Source of the DNA: Ornithinibacillus californiensis
GTDB taxonomy: Bacteria; Bacillota; Bacilli; Bacillales; Amphibacillaceae
DNA length: 64,000 bases
Reading direction: 5' to 3'
Assembly (NCBI RefSeq): GCF_001038485.1
Contig: NZ_LDUE01000020.1
Coordinates: 1 to 64,000, forward strand
Positions 17,766-27,102 of this stretch are shown here, piece by piece (within the stretch, counting starts at the first letter, position 1; each line of letters opens with the position of its first letter). The notes beneath the pieces were generated by a model. The model searched no databases. It saw nothing but the letters and a program-made list of their open reading frames with translations, and was not told the DNA's origin. The translations under genes and the position numbers were made by a program.

Positions 17766-19507
17766 TGGAACACCGACTTTAGTATTTCTTCCTCAATACC
17801 TTTCCAAAGGTCACGATGCCAGTGAAGATTCTCCGTTCGATCCGTTTTTACTTCTACAACAGACAACCCTTTTTCACCATAACTCTTTAATAACGCTTCT
17901 TTTAATTCGTTAGGGCTCTTCGGATTATGATAAGACCCCCCATACATTTCAATCGCCTGTTTGAATTCTATATCCAACGGTGTACCAAACAATGCTTCAA
18001 AGTGTTTTTCACTTGATACTTGTGGTAAAAATGAAAAGATTCCCCCTCCATTATTATTGACAACTAATATTGTAATGTCGAGGTTATATTGTTTAGCAGC
18101 AAGCAAACCGTTCATATCATGGTAAAAGGATAAATCACCTAATAACAATGTAACAGGTTGGCCAGAAGCCGAAGCCCCAATACCACTAGAAACCATACCA
18201 TCAATACCATTCGCTCCACGATTAGCAAGTAAGGTTAGTTTCTTCTCACCTGTCTGTAAAAACGTATCCACATCGCGAATAGCCATACTGTTACCAACAT
18301 ATAGACTGCTATTATCCGGTACGACATCAACTAACTGTCTTACCGCTTCTCCTTCTGTAAGCGAACCATCGGAAGAAGTTGCTAAATGAGATTTCACTAT
18401 CTTATTCATTTCTTTCCACGTATTTAACCATTCCGTCTCATCTGCATGTACTGAGGAACCTGCTTCTAATAGGTCTGAACAAAAGGAGATTGGGTCAGCA
18501 ATAATAAATTCTGTTGGATTACCAACTGGTTCCCGATACCCTTCATGCTCCTCGATGACGTACTGATTTACATCAGGATTATCCTTCAAGTAAAAAAGAT
18601 AAGCCTTCGACACAGGCATTGCTCCGAAACGCAGTATGTAATCTGGCTTTAGCGCTTTCCTTATCTTTTCATTCCGTAGAAATGCATCATAGCCTTCAAT
18701 AATATTAGTTGTTGAGTGTGTACCAGTTCTTAGCTGCGAAAGTGGATCTGCTAACACAGGAACGCCCAAGCTCTCAGCTAGAATGGAGACTGCTTCTGCA
18801 ACATCTTCATCCACTTGTGGACCACACACGATAACGCCTTTCTTATTGGCGTATAATTTATTAGCAAAGTGCTTCAGAAATCCTTCAGAAAGCTTCTTAT
18901 TTCCTTCATGCCATATCGTAAATGGTTCTCGTAGAGGCTCTCCCCACACATTTTCTAGAGAGAAATCGGGAACTAGCGGCTCTCGAAAAGGAAAATTCAA
19001 GTGAACGGGACCAGGATTCCCGGTTGAAGCTTCATTGACAGCACGGGCTGCTCTTGTTCTAGCATAACGTAACATACCTTCACTTGATTCAGGCAAAGCC
19101 ATCTCATGGAAGTTCTTCACATAGTCTCCATAAAGCCTTATTTGATCGATAGCTTGAGGAGCACCAATGTCTCGTAGTTCATGTGGTCTGTCAGCTGTTA
19201 AAGCAATTAGGGGAACTCTACTCTGGTGTGCCTCTACTATCGCAGGAAAATAATTTGCCGCTGCTGTACCTGATGAACAAACTAGTGCAACAGGTCGCTT
19301 TGTTTGTTTAGCTAATCCTAAGCCAAAAAAAGCAGCCGAACGTTCATCAAGCACAATCCATTCTTTAATATCTGGATGCTCAGCAATAGTCATCGCTAAT
19401 GGTGTTGAGCGTGACCCAGGAGAAATAACAACATCGGTTAATCCGCTTTTAGATAGTTCATCGACAAAGTTGGCTATGTATCTAGTTAAGTCTTCAATAT
19501 GGTTCAT
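17762..19507 (-). CDS. menD: 2-succinyl-5-enolpyruvyl-6-hydroxy-3-cyclohexene-1-carboxylate synthase
   Basis: This thiamine-diphosphate enzyme joins isochorismate and 2-oxoglutarate with loss of CO2. The 581-residue protein has the N-terminal ThDP domain with VISPGSRSTPLA and the catalytic glutamate region LDERSAAFFGLGLAK. The C-terminal diphosphate/Mg motif reads LLLGDLSFYHDMNGLL followed by ILVVNNNGGGIF. It lies 6 bp downstream of menF and overlaps menH, so menF-menD-menH are one transcript. Confidence 0.96.
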   Translation of the reverse strand: MNHIEDLTRYIANFVDELSKSGLTDVVISPGSRSTPLAMTIAEHPDIKEWIVLDERSAAFFGLGLAKQTKRPVALVCSSGTAAANYFPAIVEAHQSRVPLIALTADRPHELRDIGAPQAIDQIRLYGDYVKNFHEMALPESSEGMLRYARTRAARAVNEASTGNPGPVHLNFPFREPLVPDFSLENVWGEPLREPFTIWHEGNKKLSEGFLKHFANKLYANKKGVIVCGPQVDEDVAEAVSILAESLGVPVLADPLSQLRTGTHSTTNIIEGYDAFLRNEKIRKALKPDYILRFGAMPVSKAYLFYLKDNPDVNQYVIEEHEGYREPVGNPTEFIIADPISFCSDLLEAGSSVHADETEWLNTWKEMNKIVKSHLATSSDGSLTEGEAVRQLVDVVPDNSSLYVGNSMAIRDVDTFLQTGEKKLTLLANRGANGIDGMVSSGIGASASGQPVTLLLGDLSFYHDMNGLLAAKQYNLDITILVVNNNGGGIFSFLPQVSSEKHFEALFGTPLDIEFKQAIEMYGGSYHNPKSPNELKEALLKSYGEKGLSVVEVKTDRTENLHWHRDLWKGIEEEILKSVFQ

Positions 19508-19513
19508 TATCTG

Positions 19514-20890
19514 TTATCCCCCTAGGACGTTTAACATCGGTAAAAATTTAATTCTCGTTTCTTCAAATTCCGCTTCAGGATCTGAATCCTTCACTACACC
19601 GCAACCAGCAAACAAAGACGCTTTATCCCCTTGAAGTAATGCCGAACGAATTGCAACAGCGAACTCACCATGCTGATTACTATCAATCCATCCAATTGGG
19701 GCTCCATACCAGCCTCTATCTAATAACTCTTGTTCACGAATAAAGGTTAACGCTTCTTCTCGTGGCTCTCCCCCTAAGGCGGGAGTAGGGTGTAGTTTTT
19801 GAACGACATCAAAGATGGACTGTTCTTCTTTAAATACCCCTCGCACAGGTGTATATAAATGCTGTAGATTTCTTAATTTATAAAGTACTGGATGTTCGGG
19901 CACATTTATTTCCTTGCAAAATTCTTCTAAAGATTGTTTAATCATTTGCACAACAAATTCATGTTCTTTACGATTTTTTACATCATGGAGTAACTTGTGC
20001 CCAAGCTCGTTATCCTCGGCTTCGTTCGTACCTCTTGGAGCCGTTCCAGCCAGACAAGTAGACAACAGTTCATTTCTTTCTACTTTCACTAACCGTTCTG
20101 GTGTCGCACCAACGAAACAGTCCTTTCCTTGTTCATAAGCAAAAATATAACTAGTCGGTTGTGATTCTAATAATTGGCGAAGAACACCTGATACTTGTAC
20201 TTCTTCTGTGAATTTCAATCTTAGCTCACGAGCTAATACTACCTTTTTAGCTTGTCCCGAAGATATATGCTCGGTTGCTTTTCGAACAGTCTTCTTCCAG
20301 TTCTCCGGTTCTACTTCTTCTTTTTCCACGATAGTTGGGTTGTTGCTGACCAATTTATTATCTTTGAAGAGGTATTCCTCATTTTTTGTGAGCTCCTCAC
20401 TAATCGCAACTGGGTCATCATTACTAGTAACATTAACGGTTACTGTTAAATATGCTCGTTCCTCATTCACCATTAACATAAATTGCGGGACTCGCAATTC
20501 ATTGGAAGAAAAGTTTTGCCAAAGTCTAGTCTTCGATTTTAAAGGGTCAAAATCCATCCCACCTATAGAAACAATACCTGTACCTGATAATTGGTAAGGA
20601 TTATTAATCACAGCCTGATTTAGTAAAGCATTCCACTTATCTTTCAAAAGATAAGGATTTTCCTCTCGAATAGAAAAAGCATTGCCTATTCCTACTAGAG
20701 TAAAGTTATCTATCGTACTTTTCCAATAAGAACGATTCATATGTAAATGGTAACCTGCTTCAAAAAACTGAAGAGGATCAACTTTATCTACTCTTTTTGT
20801 GAAACTAACTAGTCTTGATTTAGAGGGTTGTAAGCCTTGAATCACTTTTCTTAAAGTGGATTCAAGCGTTTCCTCTTTAACCTCTATCAT
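19514..20890 (-). CDS. menF: isochorismate synthase
   Basis: This chorismate-utilising enzyme converts chorismate to isochorismate, the entry step to menaquinone. The 458-residue protein has the conserved C-terminal block: KKVVLARELRLKF, ERLVKVERNELLSTCLAGTAPRG in parts, LHPTPALGG, and the final GCGVVKDSDPEAEFEET. The segment FVGATPERLV is typical. It is the first gene of the operon, with GGAGGG before the ATG and a promoter about 50 bases upstream. A salicylate or siderophore isochorismate synthase is ruled out by the context. Confidence 0.95.
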   Translation of the reverse strand: MIEVKEETLESTLRKVIQGLQPSKSRLVSFTKRVDKVDPLQFFEAGYHLHMNRSYWKSTIDNFTLVGIGNAFSIREENPYLLKDKWNALLNQAVINNPYQLSGTGIVSIGGMDFDPLKSKTRLWQNFSSNELRVPQFMLMVNEERAYLTVTVNVTSNDDPVAISEELTKNEEYLFKDNKLVSNNPTIVEKEEVEPENWKKTVRKATEHISSGQAKKVVLARELRLKFTEEVQVSGVLRQLLESQPTSYIFAYEQGKDCFVGATPERLVKVERNELLSTCLAGTAPRGTNEAEDNELGHKLLHDVKNRKEHEFVVQMIKQSLEEFCKEINVPEHPVLYKLRNLQHLYTPVRGVFKEEQSIFDVVQKLHPTPALGGEPREEALTFIREQELLDRGWYGAPIGWIDSNQHGEFAVAIRSALLQGDKASLFAGCGVVKDSDPEAEFEETRIKFLPMLNVLGG

Positions 20891-20927
20891 TTAATTGCCC
20901 TCCGTTAGTACATAATAGTCCAACTTT

Positions 20928-20956
20928 ATTCTATTCTTTTTTCCATAGTTTCTCAA
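20928..20956 (-). promoter_or_regulatory. men operon promoter
   Basis: On the minus strand TTGAGA (20951-20956) and TAGAAT (20928-20933) have a 17-base spacer. It drives menF and the genes behind it. Confidence 0.7.
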
Positions 20957-21067
20957 GAAAACTACTATCTACTCATCAGCTTTATTGATTAATCTTCCAA
21001 AATAAGTATTATTATGACCCAAAATCGCTTCTTCATTTCAAAATTTATCTCTATTGTTGCTACTTCG

Positions 21068-21096
21068 TTGACACTCCCATTAATTTTGCCTAAACT
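21068..21096 (+). promoter_or_regulatory. menA promoter
   Basis: TTGACA (21068-21073) and TAAACT (21091-21096) have a 17-base spacer; a second, TATAAT, lies 6 bases further on. The promoter lies inside the longest open frame upstream of menA, which shows that the true menA start is the later ATG at 21131. Confidence 0.7.
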
Positions 21097-21130
21097 TATA
21101 ATGATATTGAAAGATAAGGGGATTACAATC

Positions 21131-22063
21131 ATGGCAACAGATAAAGATCATATCAAAAAAGCCTTAAATGAACGTGATGGCTTTCAGGTATGGTGGCGAT
21201 TACTCAGGCCACATACATTAACAGCATCATTTGTACCTGTATTTGTTGGTACGATGGTCGCATTAAACACAGATGGAATTAATATACTAGTATTTCTAGC
21301 AATGCTTATCGCTTCCATGCTCATTCAATCAGCTACCAATATGTTTAACGAATACTATGATTATGTTCGTGGACTCGATTCCGAGGAATCTGTTGGTATT
21401 GGAGGAACAATAGTACGCGATGGTATTCCCCCAAAAACTGTACTTCGACTAGCACTAATTTTTTATGGGATTGCACTTCTGCTAGGAATATATATTTGTA
21501 TCGAATCTAGTTGGTGGATTGCTGTTATCGGACTAGTTTGTATGTTATTTGGTTACCTATATACAGGTGGTCCACTTCCAATAGCTACCACACCATTTGG
21601 TGAAGTATTCTCAGGATTTTTCATGGGTACGGTTATTATTGGAATTAGTTATTATATCCAAACAGGGACACTTAACAGTATCGTTATCTTTATTTCTATA
21701 CCAGTAGCTGTTCTAATTGGCTGTATTATGTTCTCTAATAATCTTCGTGATTTAGATGGAGACGAAAAAGGTGGCCGTAAAACACTTGCAATATTATTAG
21801 GAAGAAAGAATGCGGTACGTTTTCTAGGAGTACTATTCTTTATTGCATTCTACTTTACGGCTTATTTAATTATCGTAGGATTTTTACCACTATATTCTCT
21901 TATTACGTTTATAGCAGTTATACCTGCCATCAAAGTTGTAAAAGGATTTAAAGGAAAAACAGAACCTTTAGAAATGATGCCTGCAATGGTTCTAACTGGA
22001 AAGACCAATTCAATTTATGGCTTTTTATTAGGAATTTCATTATTGATTAACTATTTCATCTAA
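21131..22063 (+). CDS. menA: 1,4-dihydroxy-2-naphthoate polyprenyltransferase
   Basis: This UbiA-family membrane enzyme attaches the polyprenyl tail to dihydroxynaphthoate. The 310-residue protein has about eight to nine membrane segments. The two aspartate-rich prenyl-diphosphate motifs are NMFNEYYDYVRGLD and NNLRDLDGDEKGGRKT. I chose the ATG at 21131 with AAGGGG about 12 bases upstream; the open frame extends 39 codons further, but that extension contains the promoter, and the chosen length agrees with B. subtilis MenA. It is divergent to the men operon, which links the two by function. Confidence 0.93.
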   Translation: MATDKDHIKKALNERDGFQVWWRLLRPHTLTASFVPVFVGTMVALNTDGINILVFLAMLIASMLIQSATNMFNEYYDYVRGLDSEESVGIGGTIVRDGIPPKTVLRLALIFYGIALLLGIYICIESSWWIAVIGLVCMLFGYLYTGGPLPIATTPFGEVFSGFFMGTVIIGISYYIQTGTLNSIVIFISIPVAVLIGCIMFSNNLRDLDGDEKGGRKTLAILLGRKNAVRFLGVLFFIAFYFTAYLIIVGFLPLYSLITFIAVIPAIKVVKGFKGKTEPLEMMPAMVLTGKTNSIYGFLLGISLLINYFI

Positions 22064-22102
22064 GAACGAACACAAAATCATTTTAAATTAGGGGGAGTTC
22101 TG

Positions 22103-22489
22103 ATGGAATTAAACAATACACTTATGGAATCACTTGGTATCGAATCTGTTTCTTTAGAAAAGGATTTAGTTGTCATGACTATGCCAGTAGATAAGCGGAC
22201 TCACCAGCCACTAGGCTACCTTCACGGTGGAGCTAGTGTAGCACTTGCAGAATCAGCTGCAAGTATGGGAGCTTGCTTACATGTTGAACTAGAAAAGTAT
22301 CATGTATTTGGGATTGAAATCAATGCCAACCATGTGAAAAGCAAACGCGACGGTGTCGTAACCGCTAAAGCTAAACCAGCTCATGTCGGTAAATCCTTTA
22401 TGGTTTGGGAAGTAAATATTGTTGATGAAGAGGATAACCTAATCTGTATTTCAAGATGTACAGTTGGTGTTGTTCCGAAGAAAAAGTAA
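22103..22489 (+). CDS. menI: hotdog-fold thioesterase, probable DHNA-CoA hydrolase
   Basis: This 128-residue PaaI/YdiI-type hotdog protein has the catalytic region GYLHGGASVALAESAAS (histidine-glycine-glycine and a downstream glutamate), followed by INANHVKSKRDGVV. It starts 39 bp after menA behind AGGGGGAG. Hydrolysis of dihydroxynaphthoyl-CoA is the one menaquinone step otherwise unassigned here, so the menA neighbourhood strongly suggests that role. The family also includes general acyl-CoA and phenylacetyl-CoA thioesterases, so the exact substrate remains inferred. Confidence 0.8.
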   Translation: MELNNTLMESLGIESVSLEKDLVVMTMPVDKRTHQPLGYLHGGASVALAESAASMGACLHVELEKYHVFGIEINANHVKSKRDGVVTAKAKPAHVGKSFMVWEVNIVDEEDNLICISRCTVGVVPKKK

Positions 22490-22502
22490 TTTAAATTATG
22501 TA

Positions 22503-22538
22503 TAAGACGCTTGGGGGCTGATCACTTCCAAGCGTTTC
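22503..22538. terminator. terminator between the thioesterase and grpB-like gene
   Basis: GACGCTTGG and CCAAGCGTTTC pair across a 13-base loop with a short T-run. Genes on both sides converge. Confidence 0.75.
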
Positions 22539-22539
22539 T

Positions 22540-23058
22540 TTATTGTTTCCGCGGCTTTTCCTGCCATAAAAGTGCTTGCTTCTCCATTTCCTTAACAAAG
22601 TCTCTCTTTGCAGGACTATAATCACTCGTATTTTCAAAACGTCGGGCCAGCGATTTCTTAAATTCACTATACTTTGCGACTGCCTCTGGATGACTCTTGA
22701 GGTAGTCTCGAAAAATTAAATGTCTATTTATTTCTGAGTGATTCAATGGGTAAAAGTGTATATGATGAGTTCTGTTTTCCCCACCCTTTCGAAATAATCT
22801 CCTTCCTTTAATCCCCCATTCTCCAGCAATATCATATCCTAGTGATGCCATGAGGTTATTAAATGAATCAACCTTATCAATGTCTTGAACGATACACATC
22901 ATGTCGATAACAGGTTTTGCCTTCATTCCAGGCACGGAAGTACTACCAAAATGTTCACATCTAAGAATCTCCGCACCGAATATCTCTTTAAGAACATTTA
23001 CCTCAGTATGAAACATTTCTGCCCAATCTTCATTATAATCTGAAAGGCGTATTTTCAT
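22540..23058 (-). CDS. GrpB family (UPF0157) nucleotidyltransferase-like protein
   Basis: The 172-residue protein belongs to the GrpB/UPF0157 family with a nucleotidyltransferase fold. The family signature EHFGSTSVPGMKAKPVIDMM is clear at about residues 36-55, including the GS-x-S/PVID metal motif. Some relatives are fused to dephospho-CoA kinase, but the activity is not known. It stands alone, with GGAGG before the ATG. Confidence 0.88.
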   Translation of the reverse strand: MKIRLSDYNEDWAEMFHTEVNVLKEIFGAEILRCEHFGSTSVPGMKAKPVIDMMCIVQDIDKVDSFNNLMASLGYDIAGEWGIKGRRLFRKGGENRTHHIHFYPLNHSEINRHLIFRDYLKSHPEAVAKYSEFKKSLARRFENTSDYSPAKRDFVKEMEKQALLWQEKPRKQ

Positions 23059-23106
23059 TTCGCCATACCTCCTTTAATCATATAGTGTGTTAGATCTGCG
23101 TAAAAA

Positions 23107-23143
23107 AGACTACTATATTGTATGAAACAAAATAGTAGTCTTC
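23107..23143 (-). terminator. ribU terminator
   Basis: On the minus strand AAGACTACTAT and ATAGTAGTCTT pair across a 14-base loop and are followed by TTTTT. It lies just after the ribU stop codon. Confidence 0.85.
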
Positions 23144-23158
23144 TAAAGTAAGATTTAA

Positions 23159-23734
23159 TTATACAAATTTAGCTTGTTGCTGCTCAATCCAACGACGCAT
23201 TTTTATAAAGATAGGTACAAATAAAGCACCTACTATAATCCCTTTAATAATATTAAACGGCAAGATACCTATAACAACTGTTCCCAACTTAGCTGCGTGA
23301 GTCATATCTCCCCAACCCATCATTACTGAGTAAACTGGTAAGAGAATGAAATAGTTAAACACACCCATACCAACTGCCATAATGATCGTTCCAGTAACAA
23401 GGCCAGATACAATACTCTTTACATTTTTAAACTTATGATAAAGAATACCAATCGGTAATACGAGCAGGGCACCTGCTAAGAAGTTAGCTGTTACACCAAC
23501 AATATCTCCCCCACCTATTGCTAAGTAAAGGACGTTTTTTACCGCAACTACAATTACACCAGCTAATGGTGAAAAAATAAGAGAAGCCATAATGGCAGGT
23601 ACATCACTAAAGTCTACCTTCAAGTAGCTTGGTAATAAAGGGAGTGGGAAATTAATAAAGAATAATAATAACGAAACAGCTCCCAGTAAAGATAAAATAA
23701 TAAGTCTTGCTAAATTAGATGATTTTTGCATCAT
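23159..23734 (-). CDS. ribU: riboflavin ECF transporter S component
   Basis: This membrane substrate-binding subunit imports riboflavin with the shared ECF energy module encoded elsewhere. The 191-residue protein has about six hydrophobic segments and the RibU pattern LKVDFSDVPAIMASLIFSPLAG. I chose the ATG at 23734 (an in-frame ATG follows at once at 23731) because GGAGG lies 5-8 bases upstream; the longer frame begins within that site. The FMN riboswitch upstream confirms the substrate. Confidence 0.95.
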   Translation of the reverse strand: MMQKSSNLARLIILSLLGAVSLLLFFINFPLPLLPSYLKVDFSDVPAIMASLIFSPLAGVIVVAVKNVLYLAIGGGDIVGVTANFLAGALLVLPIGILYHKFKNVKSIVSGLVTGTIIMAVGMGVFNYFILLPVYSVMMGWGDMTHAAKLGTVVIGILPFNIIKGIIVGALFVPIFIKMRRWIEQQQAKFV

Positions 23735-23796
23735 CCATTCCTCCTTCATCTAGTTATCGATTCCAATCTCGTGATGAAGGATAGCCTTTTCCTACA

Positions 23797-24033
23797 TAAG
23801 AAGAACCCTAAAGCCAGACCTAATCGGGGCTTTAGGGTTCGTTAAATTCATAGGAAATATAGGCACATATAATCATGTACCAATGCTCGGCTCGACATCT
23901 TCTCCCATCCAGACTTTAACTGTCGGTCCTGGATTTACACCAGGTCAACTGATTGATGAAGTTCAATCAGCTCACGGACTTAGAACGAATGTTCATTACC
24001 GTCGGTCGGGAATTGCACCCTGCCCCGAAGATG
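23797..24033 (-). promoter_or_regulatory. FMN riboswitch (RFN element) controlling ribU
   Basis: On the minus strand the aptamer (23896-24033) is closed by GAAGATG / CATCTTC-type pairing and shows GGGGCAGGGTG, CCGACCGACGGTAAT, GTCCGTGAGC, and CCTGGTGTAAATCCAGGACCG in parts with GTCTGGATGGGAGAAG. A terminator (GAACCCTAAAGCC / GGCTTTAGGGTTC, 23802-23840) follows. FMN should cause premature termination. Confidence 0.97.
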
Positions 24034-24059
24034 GAATCGATATTTTATTGTCAATTACT

Positions 24060-24087
24060 ATTATACACACCATGCAATATTTTGAAA
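24060..24087 (-). promoter_or_regulatory. probable ribU promoter
   Basis: On the minus strand TTTCAA (24082-24087) and TATAAT (24060-24065) have a 16-base spacer, just before the RFN element. The -35 is weak. Confidence 0.5.
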
Positions 24088-24142
24088 AGGGGTTTGTTTG
24101 AATTCGAGATATTTTTTTTGGAACCAATAAATACAAATAAAA

Positions 24143-24175
24143 AAGGTACCAGGGGGAATTCCCTGTCACCTTTAC
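24143..24175 (-). terminator. terminator of the M42 aminopeptidase gene
   Basis: On the minus strand GGTGACAGGG and CCCCTGGTACC pair with small irregularities and are followed by six Ts. The stop codon at 24185 lies just upstream. Confidence 0.7.
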
Positions 24176-24184
24176 CTAAAACCA

Positions 24185-25240
24185 TTAATCTAACGGGTTC
24201 AAGCTCTCCTCCCCGGTTAATTCACTTATCATTTCCACTAGTAGCTTTATTTCTTGATCAATGTCCTCAAGACTTGCTGTTTCTACTGGTGAGTGCATAT
24301 AACGTAATGGTAATGATACTAGAGAAACTGGAACACCTCGGCCAGTATAACGCATTTTATCTGCATCTGTTCCTGTATGACGTGGTGTAAGTTCATACTG
24401 GACATCCATTTGAAGCTTCTTCGCAGTTTTTTCTAACAGCTCATTAATTTTTCGATTAATAGGAGCACCCTTAGCTAGTACTGGACCTTTCTCAAGTCGG
24501 ACATCACCATGCTTATTTTTGTTTACACCTGGATAATCTGTTGCGAATGTAACATCACATGCAATTGCCATTGTGGGTTCAATTCCCGCTGCAGCAAAAT
24601 ACGCTCCACCCATGTTAGTCTCTTCGTTCACCGTACTCGCTGCATATACTCCTACCTGGCAACCTTTCTTCTTCAATTGTCTAAGGACCTCAGCAACAAT
24701 AAATGCACCAGTACGGTTATCTAAGCCTCTACCTGAAACATAGCGATCCATTAGAATTTCTGGCTCTGTCTTATAAACAACCAGGTCTCCAATTTGCACA
24801 AACTGCTCTGCTTCCCCCTTTGTCCGGAATCCACAATCAATAAATAAATCCTCTAGATCAAACTCATTTTTCAAACCACCATGATGTTGGGCATTGACAC
24901 CGATAACTCCAGTGACCGTTTTCACATAGCCAAGTACAGTCGTCTTCATTCCAACGGCCGCTTTTGGATTGATGCCACCCATTTTATCAAAATGTAAATA
25001 ACCATTTTCATCAATACGATTAACAACAAGTGCAATTTCGTCGCAATGTCCAGCTAATAATACTTTAAATGGAGCATCCGGATTAAGAACACCAATCACA
25101 TTCCCAGCGTTATCTGTCAACACCTCATCCGCAAATTCCTTATAATAATCTCGCATTTTTCTTTGTATCGCTACCTCATCACTAGATGGGGATGGAGTTT
25201 GTAGAAGATCTAGTAAAAAATCTCTATTTATTTTTTCCAT
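24185..25240 (-). CDS. M42 family metallo-aminopeptidase
   Basis: The 351-residue protein is a member of the M42 family, which includes glutamyl and deblocking aminopeptidases and was once misnamed endoglucanase. Candidate dinuclear metal ligands are AGHCDE (residue about 69), GRGLDNRTG, VNEETN, CDVTFATD and MHSPVE near the C-terminus. Such enzymes form large tetrahedral dodecamers that trim short peptides in the cytoplasm. B. subtilis has three relatives (YtoP, YsdC, YhfE); I cannot say which is the orthologue. Confidence 0.9.
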   Translation of the reverse strand: MEKINRDFLLDLLQTPSPSSDEVAIQRKMRDYYKEFADEVLTDNAGNVIGVLNPDAPFKVLLAGHCDEIALVVNRIDENGYLHFDKMGGINPKAAVGMKTTVLGYVKTVTGVIGVNAQHHGGLKNEFDLEDLFIDCGFRTKGEAEQFVQIGDLVVYKTEPEILMDRYVSGRGLDNRTGAFIVAEVLRQLKKKGCQVGVYAASTVNEETNMGGAYFAAAGIEPTMAIACDVTFATDYPGVNKNKHGDVRLEKGPVLAKGAPINRKINELLEKTAKKLQMDVQYELTPRHTGTDADKMRYTGRGVPVSLVSLPLRYMHSPVETASLEDIDQEIKLLVEMISELTGEESLNPLD

Positions 25241-25370
25241 ATTTTAACAACCCTTCTTATATGTATCAATTAGTTTTATCATACCAAATTATAGAGTAAA
25301 CGAGCACTTTTATTTACGTAAGATAGAATTATTATTAGAATTTAAGTAACAATTATTAGGAGGGCTCCAC

Positions 25371-25925
25371 ATGACTTTAAATGACTGGTTTGAAAAAGCT
25401 ATGACTCATCAAGAATACATAGAAGAAATGGAAACACATAAAGAAAACCTACTCCATATCTATAATTCCTTTACTGCCCCTGAGGATACCGATTTCTTTA
25501 ACAACCTTAAGGATAAGAAGTTACGAGTAATCGTATTAACAGAGGATTGGTGTGGAGATGCCATGATGAATACACCGATTCTACTTCACTTAGCCGAAAA
25601 AACAAATATGGAAGTACGTATGTTATTGCGCGATCAAAATCTAGAGTTAATGGATCAATACCTAACAAAAGGTAAATCACGCTCCATACCAATTTTCATT
25701 TTTATTGATACAGATGGAAACGAAGTAGCAAAGTGGGGACCTCGTGCTGAATACGTACAACAATTTGTTGATGAAATTCGAGCAGACTTACCAGATAAAG
25801 AAGCCGAAAACTATAAAGAAAAATTCAATGAAATGATTCAAACAATGACAGAAAGCTTTAGACAAGAAGAAAAGCTCTGGAACGAAGTCTATACTAGTCT
25901 TAAAAACACATTAATGAATATTTAA
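25371..25925 (+). CDS. thioredoxin-fold protein with a single active-site cysteine
   Basis: This 184-residue protein matches the thioredoxin-like family in which the active-site segment is LTEDWCGDAMMN (about residues 58-69). The second cysteine of CXXC is missing, so it cannot run a normal dithiol exchange alone. The conserved cis-proline region (SRSIPIFIF) is present. A helical C-terminal extension follows. AGGAGGG precedes the ATG. It stands alone and ends in its own terminator; the role is unknown. Confidence 0.85.
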   Translation: MTLNDWFEKAMTHQEYIEEMETHKENLLHIYNSFTAPEDTDFFNNLKDKKLRVIVLTEDWCGDAMMNTPILLHLAEKTNMEVRMLLRDQNLELMDQYLTKGKSRSIPIFIFIDTDGNEVAKWGPRAEYVQQFVDEIRADLPDKEAENYKEKFNEMIQTMTESFRQEEKLWNEVYTSLKNTLMNI

Positions 25926-25929
25926 ATTA

Positions 25930-25964
25930 TAGAACCTATACCATACTGGTGTAGGTTCTTTTCT
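25930..25964 (+). terminator. terminator of the thioredoxin-fold gene
   Basis: AGAACCTATACC and GGTGTAGGTTCT pair with one mismatch across a 5-base loop and are followed by a T-rich run. Confidence 0.85.
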
Positions 25965-26022
25965 ATAGTTCTAGGAAAAATGTACATACTAAATAAACAC
26001 AGCTAATTAATTAGGTGAGAAA

Positions 26023-27024
26023 ATGACACTCGAGATTTTTAAACATATTTACTTTCGGCTTCCAATTTTAATTCGGTTATTTTTAACCATACTGGTCGTC
26101 ATGGTACTCTTTGGTACAATTATACATTTTATTGAACCAGAGCAGTTTCCGACTATTTTTGATGGAGTTTGGTGGGCAGTAGTGACAGGTGCGACCGTCG
26201 GCTATGGTGATTATGTCCCATTAACCACAGTAGGACGATTAATTGGGATTGTATTAATTCTAACTGGAGGGGGATTACTCACCTTTTATATTACACAATT
26301 TGCAGCCTCAACTGTACAACATGAAAACGATTTATCCCAAGGTAAAGTTGCTTATAAAGGAGAAAACCACATTATCTTAATCGGCTGGAATGAACGTACC
26401 CGGATACTGATGGATACCATTTTAAAAAAAGATCCTAAAGCTGAAATTGTACTCATTGATCAAACCCTTTCACAAATGTCTTATCGGCATTTTCCGATCC
26501 ATTTTATTCATGGCGACCCAACTGATGATTATTTTCTCCAAAAGGCCAATATTCAAAAGGCAACTAAAGTTGTCATAAGTGGGGATAACCATAAGAATGA
26601 AAAGCAATCTGACAATCAGTCCATCCTAACAGTAGTTGCTGTTAGAGGGAACAATGAATTCATTCCGATTATCGTAGAAATCATGACGATGAATCAAGTG
26701 GATAACGCTGTTCGGGCGGGTGCCAGTACGATACTTCGCCCCAATGATTTTATGAGTGCCCTCCTTTATCAGGAAGTGTTTAAAAGCAGAGAGAAACCAT
26801 TTGAAACGGTTATCCACCTGTTAAAAAAGCAGCAATTTCAGCACTTTAAAACACCAGCCAAATTTATTAACCAACCTTTTATAGAGGTTCTATATGAAAT
26901 GAAACAGAAGAATCACCTCTTGCTTGGAATTTTGCGTGAAGAAGAATGGATTTTTAATCCAAGTCACGATTTCGTTATCAATGAGGATGACATATTAATT
27001 ACATCCATACCATGGCAAACATAA
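26023..27024 (+). CDS. yugO: potassium channel with RCK/TrkA domain (YugO)
   Basis: The 333-residue protein has two transmembrane helices flanking a pore loop with the potassium selectivity filter TVGYGDYVP (about residues 59-67). A C-terminal RCK region follows: a Rossmann-type TrkA-N domain starting at HIILIGWNERTR (about 111) and a TrkA-C-like end. The glycine-rich nucleotide-binding turn is GWN rather than the usual GxGxxG. YugO of B. subtilis is linked to potassium efflux and biofilm electrical signalling. The yugO-yugI-pgi order matches that species. Confidence 0.92.
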   Translation: MTLEIFKHIYFRLPILIRLFLTILVVMVLFGTIIHFIEPEQFPTIFDGVWWAVVTGATVGYGDYVPLTTVGRLIGIVLILTGGGLLTFYITQFAASTVQHENDLSQGKVAYKGENHIILIGWNERTRILMDTILKKDPKAEIVLIDQTLSQMSYRHFPIHFIHGDPTDDYFLQKANIQKATKVVISGDNHKNEKQSDNQSILTVVAVRGNNEFIPIIVEIMTMNQVDNAVRAGASTILRPNDFMSALLYQEVFKSREKPFETVIHLLKKQQFQHFKTPAKFINQPFIEVLYEMKQKNHLLLGILREEEWIFNPSHDFVINEDDILITSIPWQT

Positions 27025-27102
27025 TATTTTTGCCCTAAACCAAAATGTATGGTAAAATTATTTATTGTGTGAAAAGAAACGAAGGTATAGGAGATGTTCA
27101 GC

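Noticed and set aside
21014-21130. N-terminal extension of MenA with an extra hydrophobic segment
   Set aside because: A TTGACA-17-TAAACT promoter lies within it, there is no ribosome binding site at its start, and the shorter form has the normal MenA length.
23883-24390. plus-strand open frames opposite the FMN riboswitch and the M42 gene
   Set aside because: They are antisense to a conserved riboswitch and to a conserved peptidase gene; no ribosome binding site.
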